Source: Stromatinia cepivora
Lineage: Eukaryota; Ascomycota; Leotiomycetes; Helotiales; Sclerotiniaceae
NCBI GenBank assembly: GCA_014898415.1
Contig: RCTD01000021.1
Span: forward strand, 62,001 to 126,000
Direction: 5' to 3'
Length of the DNA: 64,000 nt
Positions within the stretch are counted from its first letter, which is position 1, and every line of letters begins with the position of its first letter. Under the pieces are notes generated by a model. That model saw nothing but the letters and a program-made list of their open reading frames with translations. It was not told the origin of the DNA and did no database searches. Positions 12,236-26,100 of this stretch are shown one piece after another. The translations under genes were made by a program, and so were the position numbers.

Positions 12236-14041
12236 CAACTTACATCCATAGTGAGATTGTACATAATGCCGGCCCTCCACTCAGCGTTTGGCGTTGGTTG
12301 CATAGGAGATGCATCAGATCTCATGAAACGACATAACGAACTATTAGCTGGCTTCTATTTTTTCTCTGGGTAATACCCCAATGGTTGGCGTTCTAGGAAA
12401 TAGGCTTTCAGCGTACGGAGCGAATCTAGGCTGAAATATCTTGGTTGGTTTTCACCTACCTACCATTCATTCATCAGCGATTTGTTATTCGATTTTCGTT
12501 TAAAGTTATACCCCCTCCTCTTCATACAGCAAATAGCGTACTGGCCTATATAATTAATTAAAACGAATATTATGACTACCTACTAAAAGAGTTTTTCTGG
12601 GCTCAAGTTGGCTTGGGTGAGATATATATATATATATATCAAGGTTCTTTTGATTCTGATTCATACATCGACATTCATTAAGTTACTTATCCATCCAATG
12701 TTTTGAGATAAGACTTATAATATCTATAGTTACTTACTTGGTAGGTAGGTGGGTAGGTAGGTAACATCAAAAATATCCTATCATTCTGTAATGAAAATCA
12801 AATACTATTTAGATATTTATATTCGAGGCCCATACATACCTAGATATAGATATCTCCCCATACTCAAAAAAGATTTATATTACTTCTACACCCACCTAAC
12901 TACTATGCCCACCTACTCACCTCCCTCCTTATCTAAACTCACCTAAACTTACCTCTTCAATATAGTTGAGTTAGGTTAAGTTAAGTTATCAAGTCTTTAG
13001 GTTAGTTGGCTAGCTAATTAGTTATTTGAATGGGTAGGGTAGGGTTGGGTAGGGTGTGAGTTTTATGTATGGGATGTATGGGATGTATGAATATGAGTAT
13101 ATTCTGGAATATTGATATCGATATTACAAGGTTGGGGGTTCGACCCTCTCCCCTTCTCATTGGGTTTAATTGTCTTTTTTCTAGAGTTGAATTTTAGGGG
13201 GTTTGGGGTGGAGGGGGAGATGGGGAGGTTTGAGGGGATGCTAGAACTTTGGTGGTTTGGGATGGGATCAGATGATTAGATTATTAGGTGATGATGAAGG
13301 GGGTCGAGGGGCTGGAGGGGTTGAAGAGGAGAGAAAAGAGTTATTTTTTTTTATTTTTTTTCTTTCTTTGAGGGGTACGTATACAATAATATAGAAAATT
13401 TGAATAGCGAGTTTGCTAAGTGGAAGGAGAGTTATCAAAAAGGGAGGGAGAGGGGACATGACTTAATTTCAATCAGAATTCACTCTGATAAGATTCTTTT
13501 TGGCATTTCTCAAAATGAAAATTTGTGATATGCATAGGTATATAGCACAGTAATTAACTTGATTGAATATTCTTCAATAATCCAAAAAAAAGAAAAAATA
13601 TTATTCATCTGATCTTATATTGAATACTTCATTCAGATACTGTTAACCAGAGATGTTATATATACCTATTGAGGTTCGATTCCTAACGCCGGCTTCATGG
13701 TGGAGTGGGCTATTATATTCATTGTGTTTCCTGGTACAGAATCCTAGTTTTATTTTTACTCTTTTGTTTTGGGCGGACAGATCTAGTGGGGTGGATTTGG
13801 GCGTCCTAGGTAAATGGGGCGGAGGAGCAGGAGGGGAGAAATCTCGTTTAAATATCTAGGAGAACCCCTCCCCTCTACTCCACCGGCCGAATAAAAAAGT
13901 CTTTTTTTTTCACCCTCCACCCTCTCTTTTCCCTTTCCTTTAATCTAACCCTGTATAAAATCTCCCTAGTACCAGTATCCTACCCATCCCAAAAAAATAC
14001 AAAAATATTAAACACACATAATCAATGAATGAAGGGAATTG
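12236..14041. other. Intergenic with tRNA relic and simple repeats
   Basis: No protein gene seen. Contains an (AT)n run near 12620, GGTAGGTA-type repeats near 12740, G-rich GGGTAGGGT runs near 13035, an inverted tRNA-Lys 3' fragment at 13124-13178, and T-rich and A-rich tracts. Confidence 0.5.
13124..13178 (+). pseudogene. tRNA-Lys 3'-half relic (mutated, inverted copy)
   Basis: The plus strand matches the 3' half of the tRNA-Lys gene that lies about 900 bp away on the minus strand: ACAAGGTTGGGGGTTCGACC is identical. The following acceptor and trailer part is diverged (CATTGGGTTTAATT versus CGTTGGGCTCAATT) after an insertion of some bases. Several differences are C-to-T or G-to-A. A T-run (TCTTTTTT) follows at 13171-13178. 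The 5' half (D arm, acceptor 5' strand) is absent, so it cannot make a tRNA. Confidence 0.7.
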
Positions 14042-14121
14042 AGCCCAACGGGGGGGTCGAACCCCCAACCTTGTGATCCGTAATTAAGAGTCACACGCTC
14101 TACCGATTGAGCTAGCCGGGG
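14042..14121 (-). tRNA. tRNA-Lys(CUU) with a 7-nt anticodon-loop intron
   Basis: Read on the minus strand. D arm GCTC-AATCGGTA-GAGC, anticodon stem TGTGA/TCACA, loop starting CTCTTA with anticodon CTT. Seven extra bases before the last loop base are a canonical-position (37/38) intron. T arm GGGGG-TTCGACC-CCCCC, acceptor 3' strand GTTGGGC. The 5' strand reads CCCCGGC, so base 1 is C opposite C72, a mismatch where fungal relatives normally have G1-C72. Discriminator T. T-runs lie downstream on the minus strand near 14005. The body is intact, but the first pair is odd. Confidence 0.85.
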
Positions 14122-15354
14122 GGTGGTTTGGTGCTTGGTGCTTGATTTTTGATTTTCGATGGGTGGTTCTTGTGAGGGTTTTATATTGTGGAGAAAGGGG
14201 AGGGGATGGAGGGGATGGAGGGAGGGAGGAAAAGGGGAAAAGGGGAAAATTGTGCAAAGGGTTTGTAGTTGATGGGATATAATGAGGAGGGAGCAGGGAG
14301 GTAGTTGGGTTGGGGTGGGGTGTGTGGCATCTTGCTATGAAATATACTCATAATGATCTCTACCGTTAAGATAAACACATATCGCAATCTTCATGATTTG
14401 ATTTGACAAAAAGTAAAAAGGCTAACAATGACACTCGATATTCCTACATCAAGGCCTTACTAATCTACAGATTCAGAATTAGAGACTTAGGAGAAATGCA
14501 ATATATTTGCATATCAATCTAATATTTCCAATATATTACTGATTCGCGCTCGTGGATACTTTTCCTCAACTTAGGGCGCGCGCAGTATGGCTTCAAGTCA
14601 ACTGCGCGCAATTTAAATGGATGCTATTATACTCGTGCTACTAAAAAGTCTCGAGGATTTTATATGCTCCACCATTACCAACCACTATTATATGGATTGA
14701 TGAGATGTAACTTTAATCAAAACTCGTACTGAAAGTTGGGATGTATGAGGACTGAGTCTGGATTGACTGAAGTATTGTATCCATTGACGATGTGGAAAAG
14801 TACAATCGATATATTGATAGTGTCTCGCATGAAGTCAGAGTTTTTCTTCTGTGAGGTCCAGTGCCGATGATGTTTTATTTGCATCTCGTTCCCTACTTAG
14901 GTAATTTGGATACTCTCTTCCTCTTCTACTATATATTTTCTCATCACCTGTAAGATCTTACTTTCTAAATGGTTATCACGTAGTGACATAGCGAAGATTC
15001 AACGTCTCATATATAGTGAGTGTATTTCTGCGTTTTATTTTTGACCTCTTTCTCGAATTCTAAAATATCTATTAGACGTTATCTCATAGTGAATGCGGCC
15101 CTCTTTACTTTCGAAGCTCTGGGTATATGTATATGTGTAATCTCCGTATATTCATGAGTTATCCTCTCTCCTTTCTCCTAACTCTCATCTTATCCATCTG
15201 TCATATGCACTGTATCTCTTCCAACAACCATGCATTTACAATGCCACCACCAATCCCCCAAAAACCTCCAAATTGAAAAACATCCTCCCCCACAAACAAA
15301 AAAACGCCGCATCTCAAATATAAACAAGAAGTATCATCACTCCACAACCAACTA
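14122..15354. other. Intergenic
   Basis: Between tRNA-Lys and the 3' end of the MFS gene. G-rich purine tract at 14200-14330 followed by AT-rich sequence. The small ORFs show no recognisable protein. Confidence 0.4.
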
Positions 15355-17853
15355 CTAAGCCGCAGCAGCTGCATGATCAATCTTCTTTCCCTTAACACTC
15401 TTCCACTCCACAAAACAGGCACAAATCGTCGCGATACCACCAACTGCAATTGCCAAAACAAATGATTCATCCAAAGCCTTACAATACGCGACCAATACAC
15501 CCACCAAATTAGCAGGACTAATAACATCTCTGAGATGTGTTGCGCCAGCCTTATATATGACGGCGGAACTAACTTCCGGAGCATATTGAGGTACATATTT
15601 GACGAGTCCGTTATTGAACACATTTTGAGCGATAGAAATAGAAACGGCTCCTCCGAGGGAATTGAAAAAAATGGCGATGGCGTTTCCACTGGGCATATCT
15701 TTTGCGTTGAGAACAACTTGAACGGCGATAAACGGGATTTGTACTCCCATACCTGCGCCAAAACCGCAGATCAATTGATAACCTACCCATTTACCGACGC
15801 CAGAGCCCACTTGAAGCGTGTAGATGAGTCCTGCGCCGACCGTGAAGACTGCGCCCGCGGCAATCATGAAAGGTTTATAGAAACCGAGGACGGTGATACC
15901 AGCCCCTGCTAAAATGGATGATACGATGACGGAACCGAGGTATGGTATTGTACGAATACCGGAAGCTTCTGCACTTGTGCCCTTGACTGCTTGGAAGTAG
16001 AAGGGGAGGTAATAGATGTGAGTGTAAAGACCCATTGAAAGAAAGCAGGAGAATAGACAGCAACTAAGGACAGTTCGTTGACTGAAAATTCTGGGCGGAA
16101 TGGTGGCACGTTCACCGCGGCGAAATTGCTGGGCGATGAATATCATGATTAGGAGACCAAATCCCAGTATGCAGCCCCAGACTTTCGAATTGTGCCAAGG
16201 GTATGTTGATCCACCCCATTGTAAGGCTAGCAATAAACTAATGATGGCTCCCATGAGAAATATAGCTCCTACAAGATCAATTTCCATGAGTCTTTCCTTA
16301 ACAGTCATGCCGGATATTTTTCTTGGAGGAGGCTTAAAGAATAATGCTACTGCTCCAATAGCAATTGCACCGACTAGAAGAGTCGAGGGTTAGTAATTGT
16401 TCAAAGGGTTTTGTTTGCAATCATATAACAACAGCGTTGTCAGAAAGTACAAGGGGGTAAGAGGCTCTGCTCAGTCGAAGTGGAATATGGTTTAGAGGCC
16501 GGAAAAGTGCGACAATAAATATCAGGATCCAAAGAGCCAAAATCACTTACAAGGAAGGTTTATCCAAAAGCACCTGCACACATTGGAAAGTTAGCTGAGG
16601 GCTGCTATCAAGAAAGGGTCTTGGGGAAGAAGTATGTTTGATAAAAGAGTAAAGACGAAGTGAAAGTTGCATCAAGGATTACGAGATTAGAGAATCGATT
16701 ATGCTCACCATCGCCATGAAGCTTTATCGGTTAAAGCACCACCAAGAAGAGGCCCGATGACACTGGAAATGCCAAACATTGATGATAACATAGCAATGTA
16801 TAATGGCCGCCTAACCAAAGGCACCGAAAAACCAACCTAGTCCCGAATTAGTTGAGGCAAACTTTTCCATTGTGGGGGATAGGCAGTGGTTCCAAGTCAA
16901 TGCTCAAATCCAAAGCCAACTCACAATTGTCATGCCGCCAGAAAATAAAGCTGAAGCTCCAGCACCGGCAACTGCTCTCCCCACAATAAGCGTAACTGAA
17001 TTCCTCGCAGCAGCACAGATGATAGATCCAATTTCGAAGAGGACAAGAGCAGAAAGGTAGGTCCACTTGACGTCAAAATAGGTGTATATACGTCCAAATG
17101 ATGGCTGGAGAGCGGTTGTTGTAAGCAAGTAGGAGGATCCATACCATCCAACATCGTCTAGAGAGTTAAAGACGGAGGTGATTTTTGGAATAGCTGTGGC
17201 GATGACTACGAACTGTTAGTATGCCACTTTAAGTTATTGTGCCAATAAACCTGATGCATGATAGGTTATATCGATATAACTGTAGAATTGTGGAGTAGAT
17301 TTTCTTGGAAGACAACTGAATGTCTAACAAGATTGATACATTCAACAATGCCAAGATGTTGACGGTCCCATTTACTGGAAGACTGTATCAAATGTAAATG
17401 CTTACTAGTATTATCCAAAGCCACGGTAAATGTAGCCATGCAAAGACCAAAAGTCAAAAGTGCCAGTGGCGCACCAGAAATGTAATGGTTTTTATCATCA
17501 TCTTCTCTCCTTGATTCTTCTGTTCCTCCAACAACACCACCTTTCTCGACTGTCGGGGCATCCGTTTCCGCAGACGCATTTTCATGATAGCCTTTCTCCG
17601 GATCTAGAGGTGCATGTTGATGATCTGCAGGAGTTTCACTTGGATCATGTTTAAACGAGGTGGGAGCCGCATCGGCCTTCTCCTTGTCCTCATATACCAC
17701 GCCAGCATCACCAACAGTAGGTGCTACGTCAGGTACTGGAGATGAGGGACGAGACGTTGATTTATGCTCGCCATGCTTAATCAAATGGTCGTCGGTAGTT
17801 TCCAGCGTTGGCGCAGCAGGCTGGGCGGCTTGTTCCGTCTGTTTGTCAGACAT
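15355..17853 (-). CDS. MFS transporter, DHA2 family (14-TM drug:H+ antiporter)
   Basis: Five exons: 17853..17406, 17205..16925, 16836..16709, 16573..16551 and 16373..15355, summing to 632 residues. Exon 4 is a 23-nt micro-exon. A hydrophilic, acidic N-terminus (about 125 residues) precedes TM1 (APLALLTFGLCMATFTVALD). Motifs: DHA2 segment IIATAIPKITSVFNSLDDVG, motif A region QPSFGRIYTYFDVKW, GRAVAGAGASALFSGG, and antiporter motif C SVIGPLLGGAL. Fourteen helices are expected, and the tail ends in KKIDHAAAAA. The family exports toxins and small molecules across the plasma membrane. No biosynthetic cluster surrounds it, so a general multidrug role is more likely than a dedicated one. The substrate is unknown. 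Confidence 0.92.
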
Positions 17854-18978
17854 GATTGGGGTGATGTGGACCCTTTGACGCGGTTTACCCCAGAACCCGT
17901 CTCTGAACTTTATTCGATGGTTGATCTAATTATGGATCTTGTCAAGATACTTGATTTGATATTAGATTAAAACTGCCAAAAGCTTCCAAGAGAAGGTACT
18001 GAAATGATAATGGAGAAGAAGATGGGACTATTAAATATCGGGTCTTCCTTGTAAATCGATTCAATTCCAGGCCAGGGTTATCCATCGGCTCAAGGGTTTT
18101 CCGAGTAAAGAACAGTTTCTTTTGGGATGAGAATTGACAGGGTCAGTTATGAACAACCAATGATATACTTGTTTGATCAAATCCCAAGCCATTCTCGACC
18201 ATCCCTTACAATACAAGTGCATAGATACTTCCAACCGAAACCATGGCTCTATTACTTCAGCTCAAGGGAGCTCATAGGAAGGTATCCTTCTGGAGGAGAA
18301 TTTCCAACGCATGGCATGGTCACAAAATATTGGTATATGAGACAATATTGTACTTTGTACCTGTGTACAATGGAATTTTTCTGTACTGAAACCATACACA
18401 AAAACGCTGTTGAAGCACAATTGCTTGGCGTTGTGTTGTATGATACAACACAATCATGGGGGGAGGGTTGTGGCGTGGATAGTACGAAAATATGAATCCG
18501 AATACGATTTTGGGTCGAAAACTGCACGAATGTACCATGCACAAATAAAATAGCCTTGCAATTTAACCGGTAAAGCTTTAGTTAGGATGAACATTAGCTG
18601 ACACTCCGTGGGATTTTGTAATGGATCATCTGATACTACTGGTGATTTCGATGCGTGATATCCCGTATAAAAGAGTCCCCTTCCTGCCTTGAGCGTTGCC
18701 ATGATATGAAGAAGCGTCGAAAATATTAGAAAAGGAGCGCGCTGCCTAATACCTCATAATAACGCGTATGAAATACAAGAAGCCCCAGTCGGAAATTCGA
18801 ATCGAATAATGTTAGTACATTGCTTTTCTAATTTCCCAATATCACACTCCATTGATTGTAAAAGTTGCGCCGAACCAGTTGAACGAAATATGCATGTTGA
18901 GTATTTTTAAACAACGCGTTTGACCTACGCAAGTCAATCAGTTACCGGCTCAAAACATCGAAGCGTTCGGTACTGTGG
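17854..18978. other. Intergenic: MFS promoter and EMP24 trailer
   Basis: About 1.1 kb. Overlapping small ORFs on both strands near 18.1-18.7 kb resemble no protein. Contains the upstream region of the MFS gene. Confidence 0.4.
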
Positions 18979-19720
18979 CTATTTTACCTCGAAGAATCGT
19001 TTCAACCACCAAACTTGGAAGATACCTTCACCAACCAGAACTAACATTTGGAAGATGCTCCACCACTTAACTCTACCATTTGTGCTCTCTGCCGTGTTTC
19101 GATGAGTTCTCTCGCGCACTACAATGTATGATTGTTCATCCTTCACTTGAGCAAGGAGCTCGGACAATTGTCGAACTGCCATCGATGGTAAGCTTCAAAT
19201 ATTTTTGATGTGATGAATGGTTTAGCTACCTTCCGCCTCTAGAGGATCCGATGGAGCTTCCGCCTCTGGTACATAGACAATGCCATGAACATTGAAAGAT
19301 ACGTCCTTGCTAGTTGCTGACCAATGCTCGTTGCTGAAGCAGTATAAATATTTGCCATCGTGATTGGCAGTAAATGAGTGATCCCCATTAGATACAGCTC
19401 TCTCATGTGCCTCATATCCGTTGGCGGGGTTTTGAATCTAAATTCCAATTCCAATTCCAATCAGTACCAGAGTCATAACAGAAACACGTCAAATGTGCGA
19501 ACTTGACTTCAGCCTTACTCACCCAAAAGTCGATGTCCAAATTGCCAGCACTGCCAAACTCTCTATCTCCAACTTGGAATGTGACCGTCATTTTGTCATC
19601 TTTATGAAGTTGTTCGTGAAAGCACTCTCTGCCATGAGCTGCAAGTTGAATGTTATGAGCTACAGCAGCCCCAAAGAGACTGCTGATTGTCAAAAGGATT
19701 GCTGGACTTGAGAACCGCAT
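18979..19720 (-). CDS. EMP24: p24 family cargo receptor, EMP24/TMED2 (beta) type
   Basis: Exons 19720..19523, 19437..19230 and 19175..18979 give 200 residues. The signal peptide (about residues 1-21, ending AVAHN) is followed by a GOLD domain with the paired cysteines GRECF and YLYCFSN. Next is a coiled segment (VRQLSELLAQVKDEQSYIVV and RERTHRNTAESTNGRVKWWS), one TM helix, and a short cytosolic tail LKRFFEVK carrying the FF motif used for COPI/COPII binding. p24 proteins cycle between ER and Golgi and help load GPI-anchored cargo. The gene is divergent from ARF1, the GTPase that drives COPI coat assembly. The pattern is closest to the beta subfamily; another p24 subfamily is less likely. Confidence 0.9.
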
Positions 19721-21307
<1,587 letters not shown>

Positions 21308-24023
21308 GTACAACATCGATCCTCAACCTTTATACCACGATTGTGTTTGCAAGATACTACAAAACCAATCGAAACGTCCATATCTCCACCGCTCCTCCAA
21401 ATTGGTCATTGGTGCATCTCTCAAACTTATTCTTGTGTCTTCAGCGATCCACATCAATGAGAGGCGCAAGGGTGGTAACTGTATGATGATTTGAGCTCTT
21501 TACGTCTTATCATGGCTATGAATCTCGTTTAAGCTATGATTCCGTGGGAGGGCTTCCTCTTTGTTTTTTGCGTGCGTTTTCTGGTGTCATCCATTTTCTA
21601 CATTCTGTTTCTTGCCATCTCTTGTGTGCAGCATGGTATACAAAAAGCAGAAGTTAGATGGAAGATGATGGTAGTCTAGTCCGGAATTGATCTCACATTA
21701 GAAGATAATTTTTTGATAATATTTGATGTTACGGACGCCCCTTCATCATACAATATGGTGACTTGATTTTGTGTACTTTTTCGATATATGAAACAATTTT
21801 CAACATAAGAGTGAATACAATGCTGAGTTGTAGAAATCAGTCAAGAGTTGGGACTCGATAGCAAGTGCTCGGAGTCAAAGATTTTGTAGGAGAATTTGGC
21901 TTGAAAACATGGATTGTGTTGTTGGTGTTCAGTGGGTGTTGATGGTTAAGCAGTCCAAGTTCCTTTGTTAGACAACACGACTCATTAAATGATGTGGGGG
22001 GGTCGGGGACATGACTCGGATAATGCTCATTTGAAGTCCTTGGGGGGGGGGTCTTTTTTGCATTGAGAAGAAATCTGTAGATTGGCGTTCTTCGAGATAA
22101 TTTTCGGTTTACATGTTTAATTGCTTTACTCCATATACATTGTTCGGGGAAATCAGAGGTGGTGTTGCGACGCGTTGGTGCCTAGGTATTGAAGGAAGCA
22201 AGGTAATAAATACTAGGTAGTGAGTCACTTCGCGATGTTGATTTTGATTGTAAGGAATTGATATATGATGACTATTCTCGTATCCTTGTTGTTTATTATG
22301 GGGTTGGGGGGGATTAGGTATAGGTAATTATCTACCTAAATCCCAGTATCGCATTTGATCTTTTAGAGTTATTATGTTGGTTGGGTATATATGTTGATAT
22401 TGTTTTTCTACCTAGGTAAGAAACTTAGGCATCGTTCGTGACACGATATAAATATTTGAGAAAACATTCGTCTTTGGATTGTGATATTGTATACTGTTTT
22501 AATTGAGGTGAGTTTTCACATGGTTCTAATTTTCCAACTCTAGTTGTGTGTGTATCTACTAGGTAATGATATCCTATCCTCTACCTGAAATGAGAGCAGT
22601 GAAAAGACTTTGCTGCGTATCTATTTGGCATTAACGTCCTGGATAGATGTTATTATAGTATAGATCCTACATGGAAAAGGAGGGTACGGGCTCCCATGGA
22701 GTGGAAATTCCCTGGAGGTATGGTCCCTACCTCATCACTATGAAACTGCTATTACAGATAATATGATTTTGAGTCAAAAATACAAATCTCCATATCTACA
22801 TACCTAAAATAGTTCGTGTTGGAAGATGAAGATTGTTAGTGTTTCTTTTGTTTAGGACCGGGTATTGATGGAAGGATAAGTAAATACTTATTTGTTCATT
22901 TGTTATTGGTAATTTACGATCTATCTCTGAAATGTGCATTTGTATGCGCCATATATATTAGCTCAAATACAAGTTATACAACGCAAGTTACCAACTGGCA
23001 CTACGAATAAAGTGCGAGGGAGGTGTATCTATCACAATAACTTCCAAGAAGTTCTTTGAATACGGGAATCTAAGAATATACATAACAAATAGAAAATATC
23101 TTCCTGACATTTAATCTACCTATCCCCAGCTCACCGCTAAAACCTAGGTCATAGTGAGGACCTTGGTATAGTAGGTAGGTAAACACTAGATCGTACCATC
23201 CTAAAAGTGATATTCCAGACGACAAAACTTAATAAATATCATATAGAAGATAACAACAGCAAGAACGAATATCTATCATCTATCATCTGCTACACCAACT
23301 TAACAGGTAAGATTCATCATCCATTGAACTGTGAATAGTTCACAGGATACGTAGATAGATTTGCGGGTCGAAACTTATAAATGTATATTTTCACAATGAT
23401 AGATAATAAATGATATACCAGGCCAAATACCTGAATTCCAAAAATCTATATCCGCCGCCCTTCAGGAAATAAACTAAATAATCACACTTCAGCTCTCCAC
23501 AGAGAGTTTGTTAGCCTGGCCCAATAGTTAGGCTGATGACAATATCGTCCCAGTTTCATTTGTTATTTCTTGCAACCTTATGTTATTATAACTCCTTATT
23601 CTTTCGTCGCTAGTTTGCTATTTTGAGTTTTGCATTGGTTTGAGGTCGTTGGAGGAAGGGAAGGAAAGTATACTTCGGTGCGCTCTTTTCCGAGATTGTG
23701 GATCTTGGAAGTGAATTTTTGTCATCTGAAGAAGAATATCGATGTGGTGCTTGTGAAGAGCTGTGAGTCACTAGTGAATATGACAGAGAAGCACGAAGGA
23801 GAGAGTTTAGTAGATCCATAGATGGAAGGAAGTGTTATCTATTTAATATATAGAAAGCAATGGTATCAATCCAGGAAGCCAACGGAACCCTACCCAATAT
23901 CTGGAACCAATACCTTATCGAGATAAGGTTACAATATACCAAATATATCGAACCAATGCACACATTGAAATAAATTTCAATGGGTATCGACCCCCAAATT
24001 CTATAGCCTCATCTACCTCGTAT
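21308..24023. other. Gene-free interval of 2.7 kb
   Basis: Trailers of ARF1 (plus) and the dehydrogenase gene (minus), plus AT-rich spacer. Contains G-runs near 22010 and 22045 and many CTACCTAGGTA-like short palindromic motifs. ORFs at 23.6-23.8 kb overlap on both strands and have no recognisable product. Confidence 0.4.
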
Positions 24024-25305
24024 CTACATATCTTTTTGCTCTCCTACTGGGCTCATCAACTTGCCCTTCTCAATTGCACTTCGTACGTTGTCGATACACC
24101 AGACCTCCATCTTGGTTTGAGTCTCGACAGTATACTATGACACAAACATTAGTCTCATGTGATCTCAAAACAAATAGAGGAAATATAACTTACTGTTCCC
24201 ATATGCGGTACCAACATGACATGTGGGTTGTCAATTAATCCCTGATGAACCTTTGGCTCCTCTTCGAAAACATCTAAACCTGCTGACCAGACTTGACCAG
24301 ATTCAAGTGCCTTTACCAGTGCATCTTCATTCATTACTGCGCCTCTGGCTGTGTTGGTGATGACAATACCCTTCTTCATTTTCTTGAATTCCTCAGTGGA
24401 GATGATGTGGCGAGTGTTTTTCTATAACGCTGTTAGACCAGGAACTTTCAAGCTGGGATTGCGGTGAAAACTTACGTTCAAAGGCAAATTCAAGGACAGA
24501 ACATCACTGGTAGCCAGTAATTCATCAAAGCTAACGTATTTAGCACCTCCGCTCAATTCTTCCGAAAGTTTTGAACGGTTGTGATATTGACACGTCATGC
24601 CGAAAGCAGTTGCCTTCTTCATGAGATTTCGTCCGATGCCACCCATTCCCAAGATACCGAGGACTTTGCCTTGAGGATCGTGACCTAGGGGTGGTGCTGA
24701 GGTTCCCTTCCACTGGTTATTTCTCAAAGCCATCATTGCTATGGGATGTTAGCAAACTACGTGACGGGTTAGAGAGGCTGGAAACGAACATGTATTGAAT
24801 CCTCTCAATGCTCCCAAAATGAGAAACATGTTGGTATCGGCCGTAGCATCATCAACCGCAGTTGGAACATTCGAAACTCGAATATCGCGTGCGGTACATG
24901 CATTTACATCAATCTGATCATATCCAGCTCCTATAACCATTTATTAGCTCCTCTATCTTCTCTTAAATCCAGAGTCCATTTTATACCATTGTGAGCAATG
25001 AATTTCAAGCTCTTTGGTAGCACACTGATCAATTCCTCGTCAATCAAGCCTGTAATAGCGACACTGGTGAAAGTTCTGTATGCAACCGCCACTTTATCGT
25101 AAACGCCATTTTTGCACTCTTCTATGAATTCTTGACGGGATCGAGCTTTGGGTTCGATGAGTTCACCAATATTGGAAAGTTCACTCCATTCCTTTTTGGC
25201 ACTATTAAAAGGGTATCTCCATTAGCAATCATTTTATGATAGGAGAAGCTATATTGTAACTTACTGGTCAATTTTGCCTAACAAAAGAATCTGTGGTTTA
25301 CTCAT
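24024..25305 (-). CDS. D-isomer-specific 2-hydroxyacid dehydrogenase (glyoxylate/hydroxypyruvate reductase-like)
   Basis: Six exons: 25305..25265, 25201..24987, 24930..24790, 24738..24476, 24421..24194 and 24134..24024; 332 residues. NAD(P)-dependent reductase of 2-oxoacids such as glyoxylate, resembling yeast GOR1. Motifs: HNGAGYDQID, the Rossmann glycine motif LGILGMGGIGRNLMKKA (GxGxxG), NTARGA with the substrate-binding Arg, LDVFEEEP with the catalytic-dyad Glu, and VPHMGTYTVETQ with the catalytic His. Exon 3 uses a GTTCGT donor, as does the ubiquitin-domain gene. Probably soluble, cytosolic or mitochondrial; no clear targeting peptide. Substrate preference cannot be read from sequence. 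Confidence 0.9.
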
Positions 25306-26100
25306 TGTGAAGATTGAAGATACTTGAGTAGGGCAAAAAAGGTTGGAGGGGTGTAAGTTATTAAGTGTTTTCTGGTGGGGTAGATTGATGCCCCTCGGTG
25401 CTGATAGGAGTGGACGGAGATTGGTACCGATAAGCGTTCTAGATTGTCGGATATATGGAAATAGATATCTCATATGTATATGTAATAAAGTATTTACAGT
25501 TGAAGCAAAGTGTGCCGGATGTCAAGAGGATTATGTATGTATTTAGGTAGGTAGATAGATCTAAGAAAGAAAGCCTGAGCTTAGGTATAGAGTACCTAGA
25601 TACCTAGTAAGTGCGATTTCGGGCTATTGGCAGAATACTTTTGGTGGGGGTTCGGAGGAGAGAAACGTAGAGATCAAGAAGGTCACATCAATTTAATTAC
25701 TAAAAACAGCAATGAAGTTACCACTCCTATCTATATTTCCGTAAGAAGGTATATTTTCCCCCAATCACTGGGCTTCTTGCTTGTCTAGCAGATATCATGA
25801 TGGTCGGAGTGCTGTCAAAATTCCCCTCCGAGTCACATTACTGTACTGTACTAAAATGGGGGGGGGGGAAACCTAATGACCAATTTGAACATCATAGACC
25901 CACTGTTGTAGATCCCAAACAATTGAGATCGGATCAAGGTCCATATCCATATACAATTATCTTCGAAGTGAATAGTTGTATATATCAAGAACTTTTCCAT
26001 TCCATTTTTCCATTTCCAATACCCATTAGTCCTTCCCAAACCTCATGTCTATATCATAATCTTGATTTCATTTAAAAATTGTCTTTCAAAGATATGCCCT
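25306..26100. other. Intergenic
   Basis: Upstream of the dehydrogenase gene and downstream of TRP4, about 0.8 kb. Contains a poly-G tract near 25859. No gene seen. Confidence 0.4.

Noticed and set aside
12600..13060. Telomere-like or G-quadruplex element (GGTAGG/GGGTAGGG runs)
   Set aside because: Not the TTAGGG repeat and too short and irregular; treated as low-complexity sequence.
13670..13710. T-arm-like GGTTCGATTCC followed by an A-box-like TGGTGGAGTGG
   Set aside because: The two lie in the wrong order and no cloverleaf can be drawn around either; chance matches or old debris.
15355..17853. MFS transporter as part of a secondary-metabolite cluster
   Set aside because: No synthase, tailoring enzyme or pathway regulator lies nearby; neighbours are a tRNA and secretory housekeeping genes.
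18127..18702. Overlapping ORFs on both strands upstream of the MFS gene
   Set aside because: Mutually overlapping, without signal, domain or plausible start; likely chance frames.
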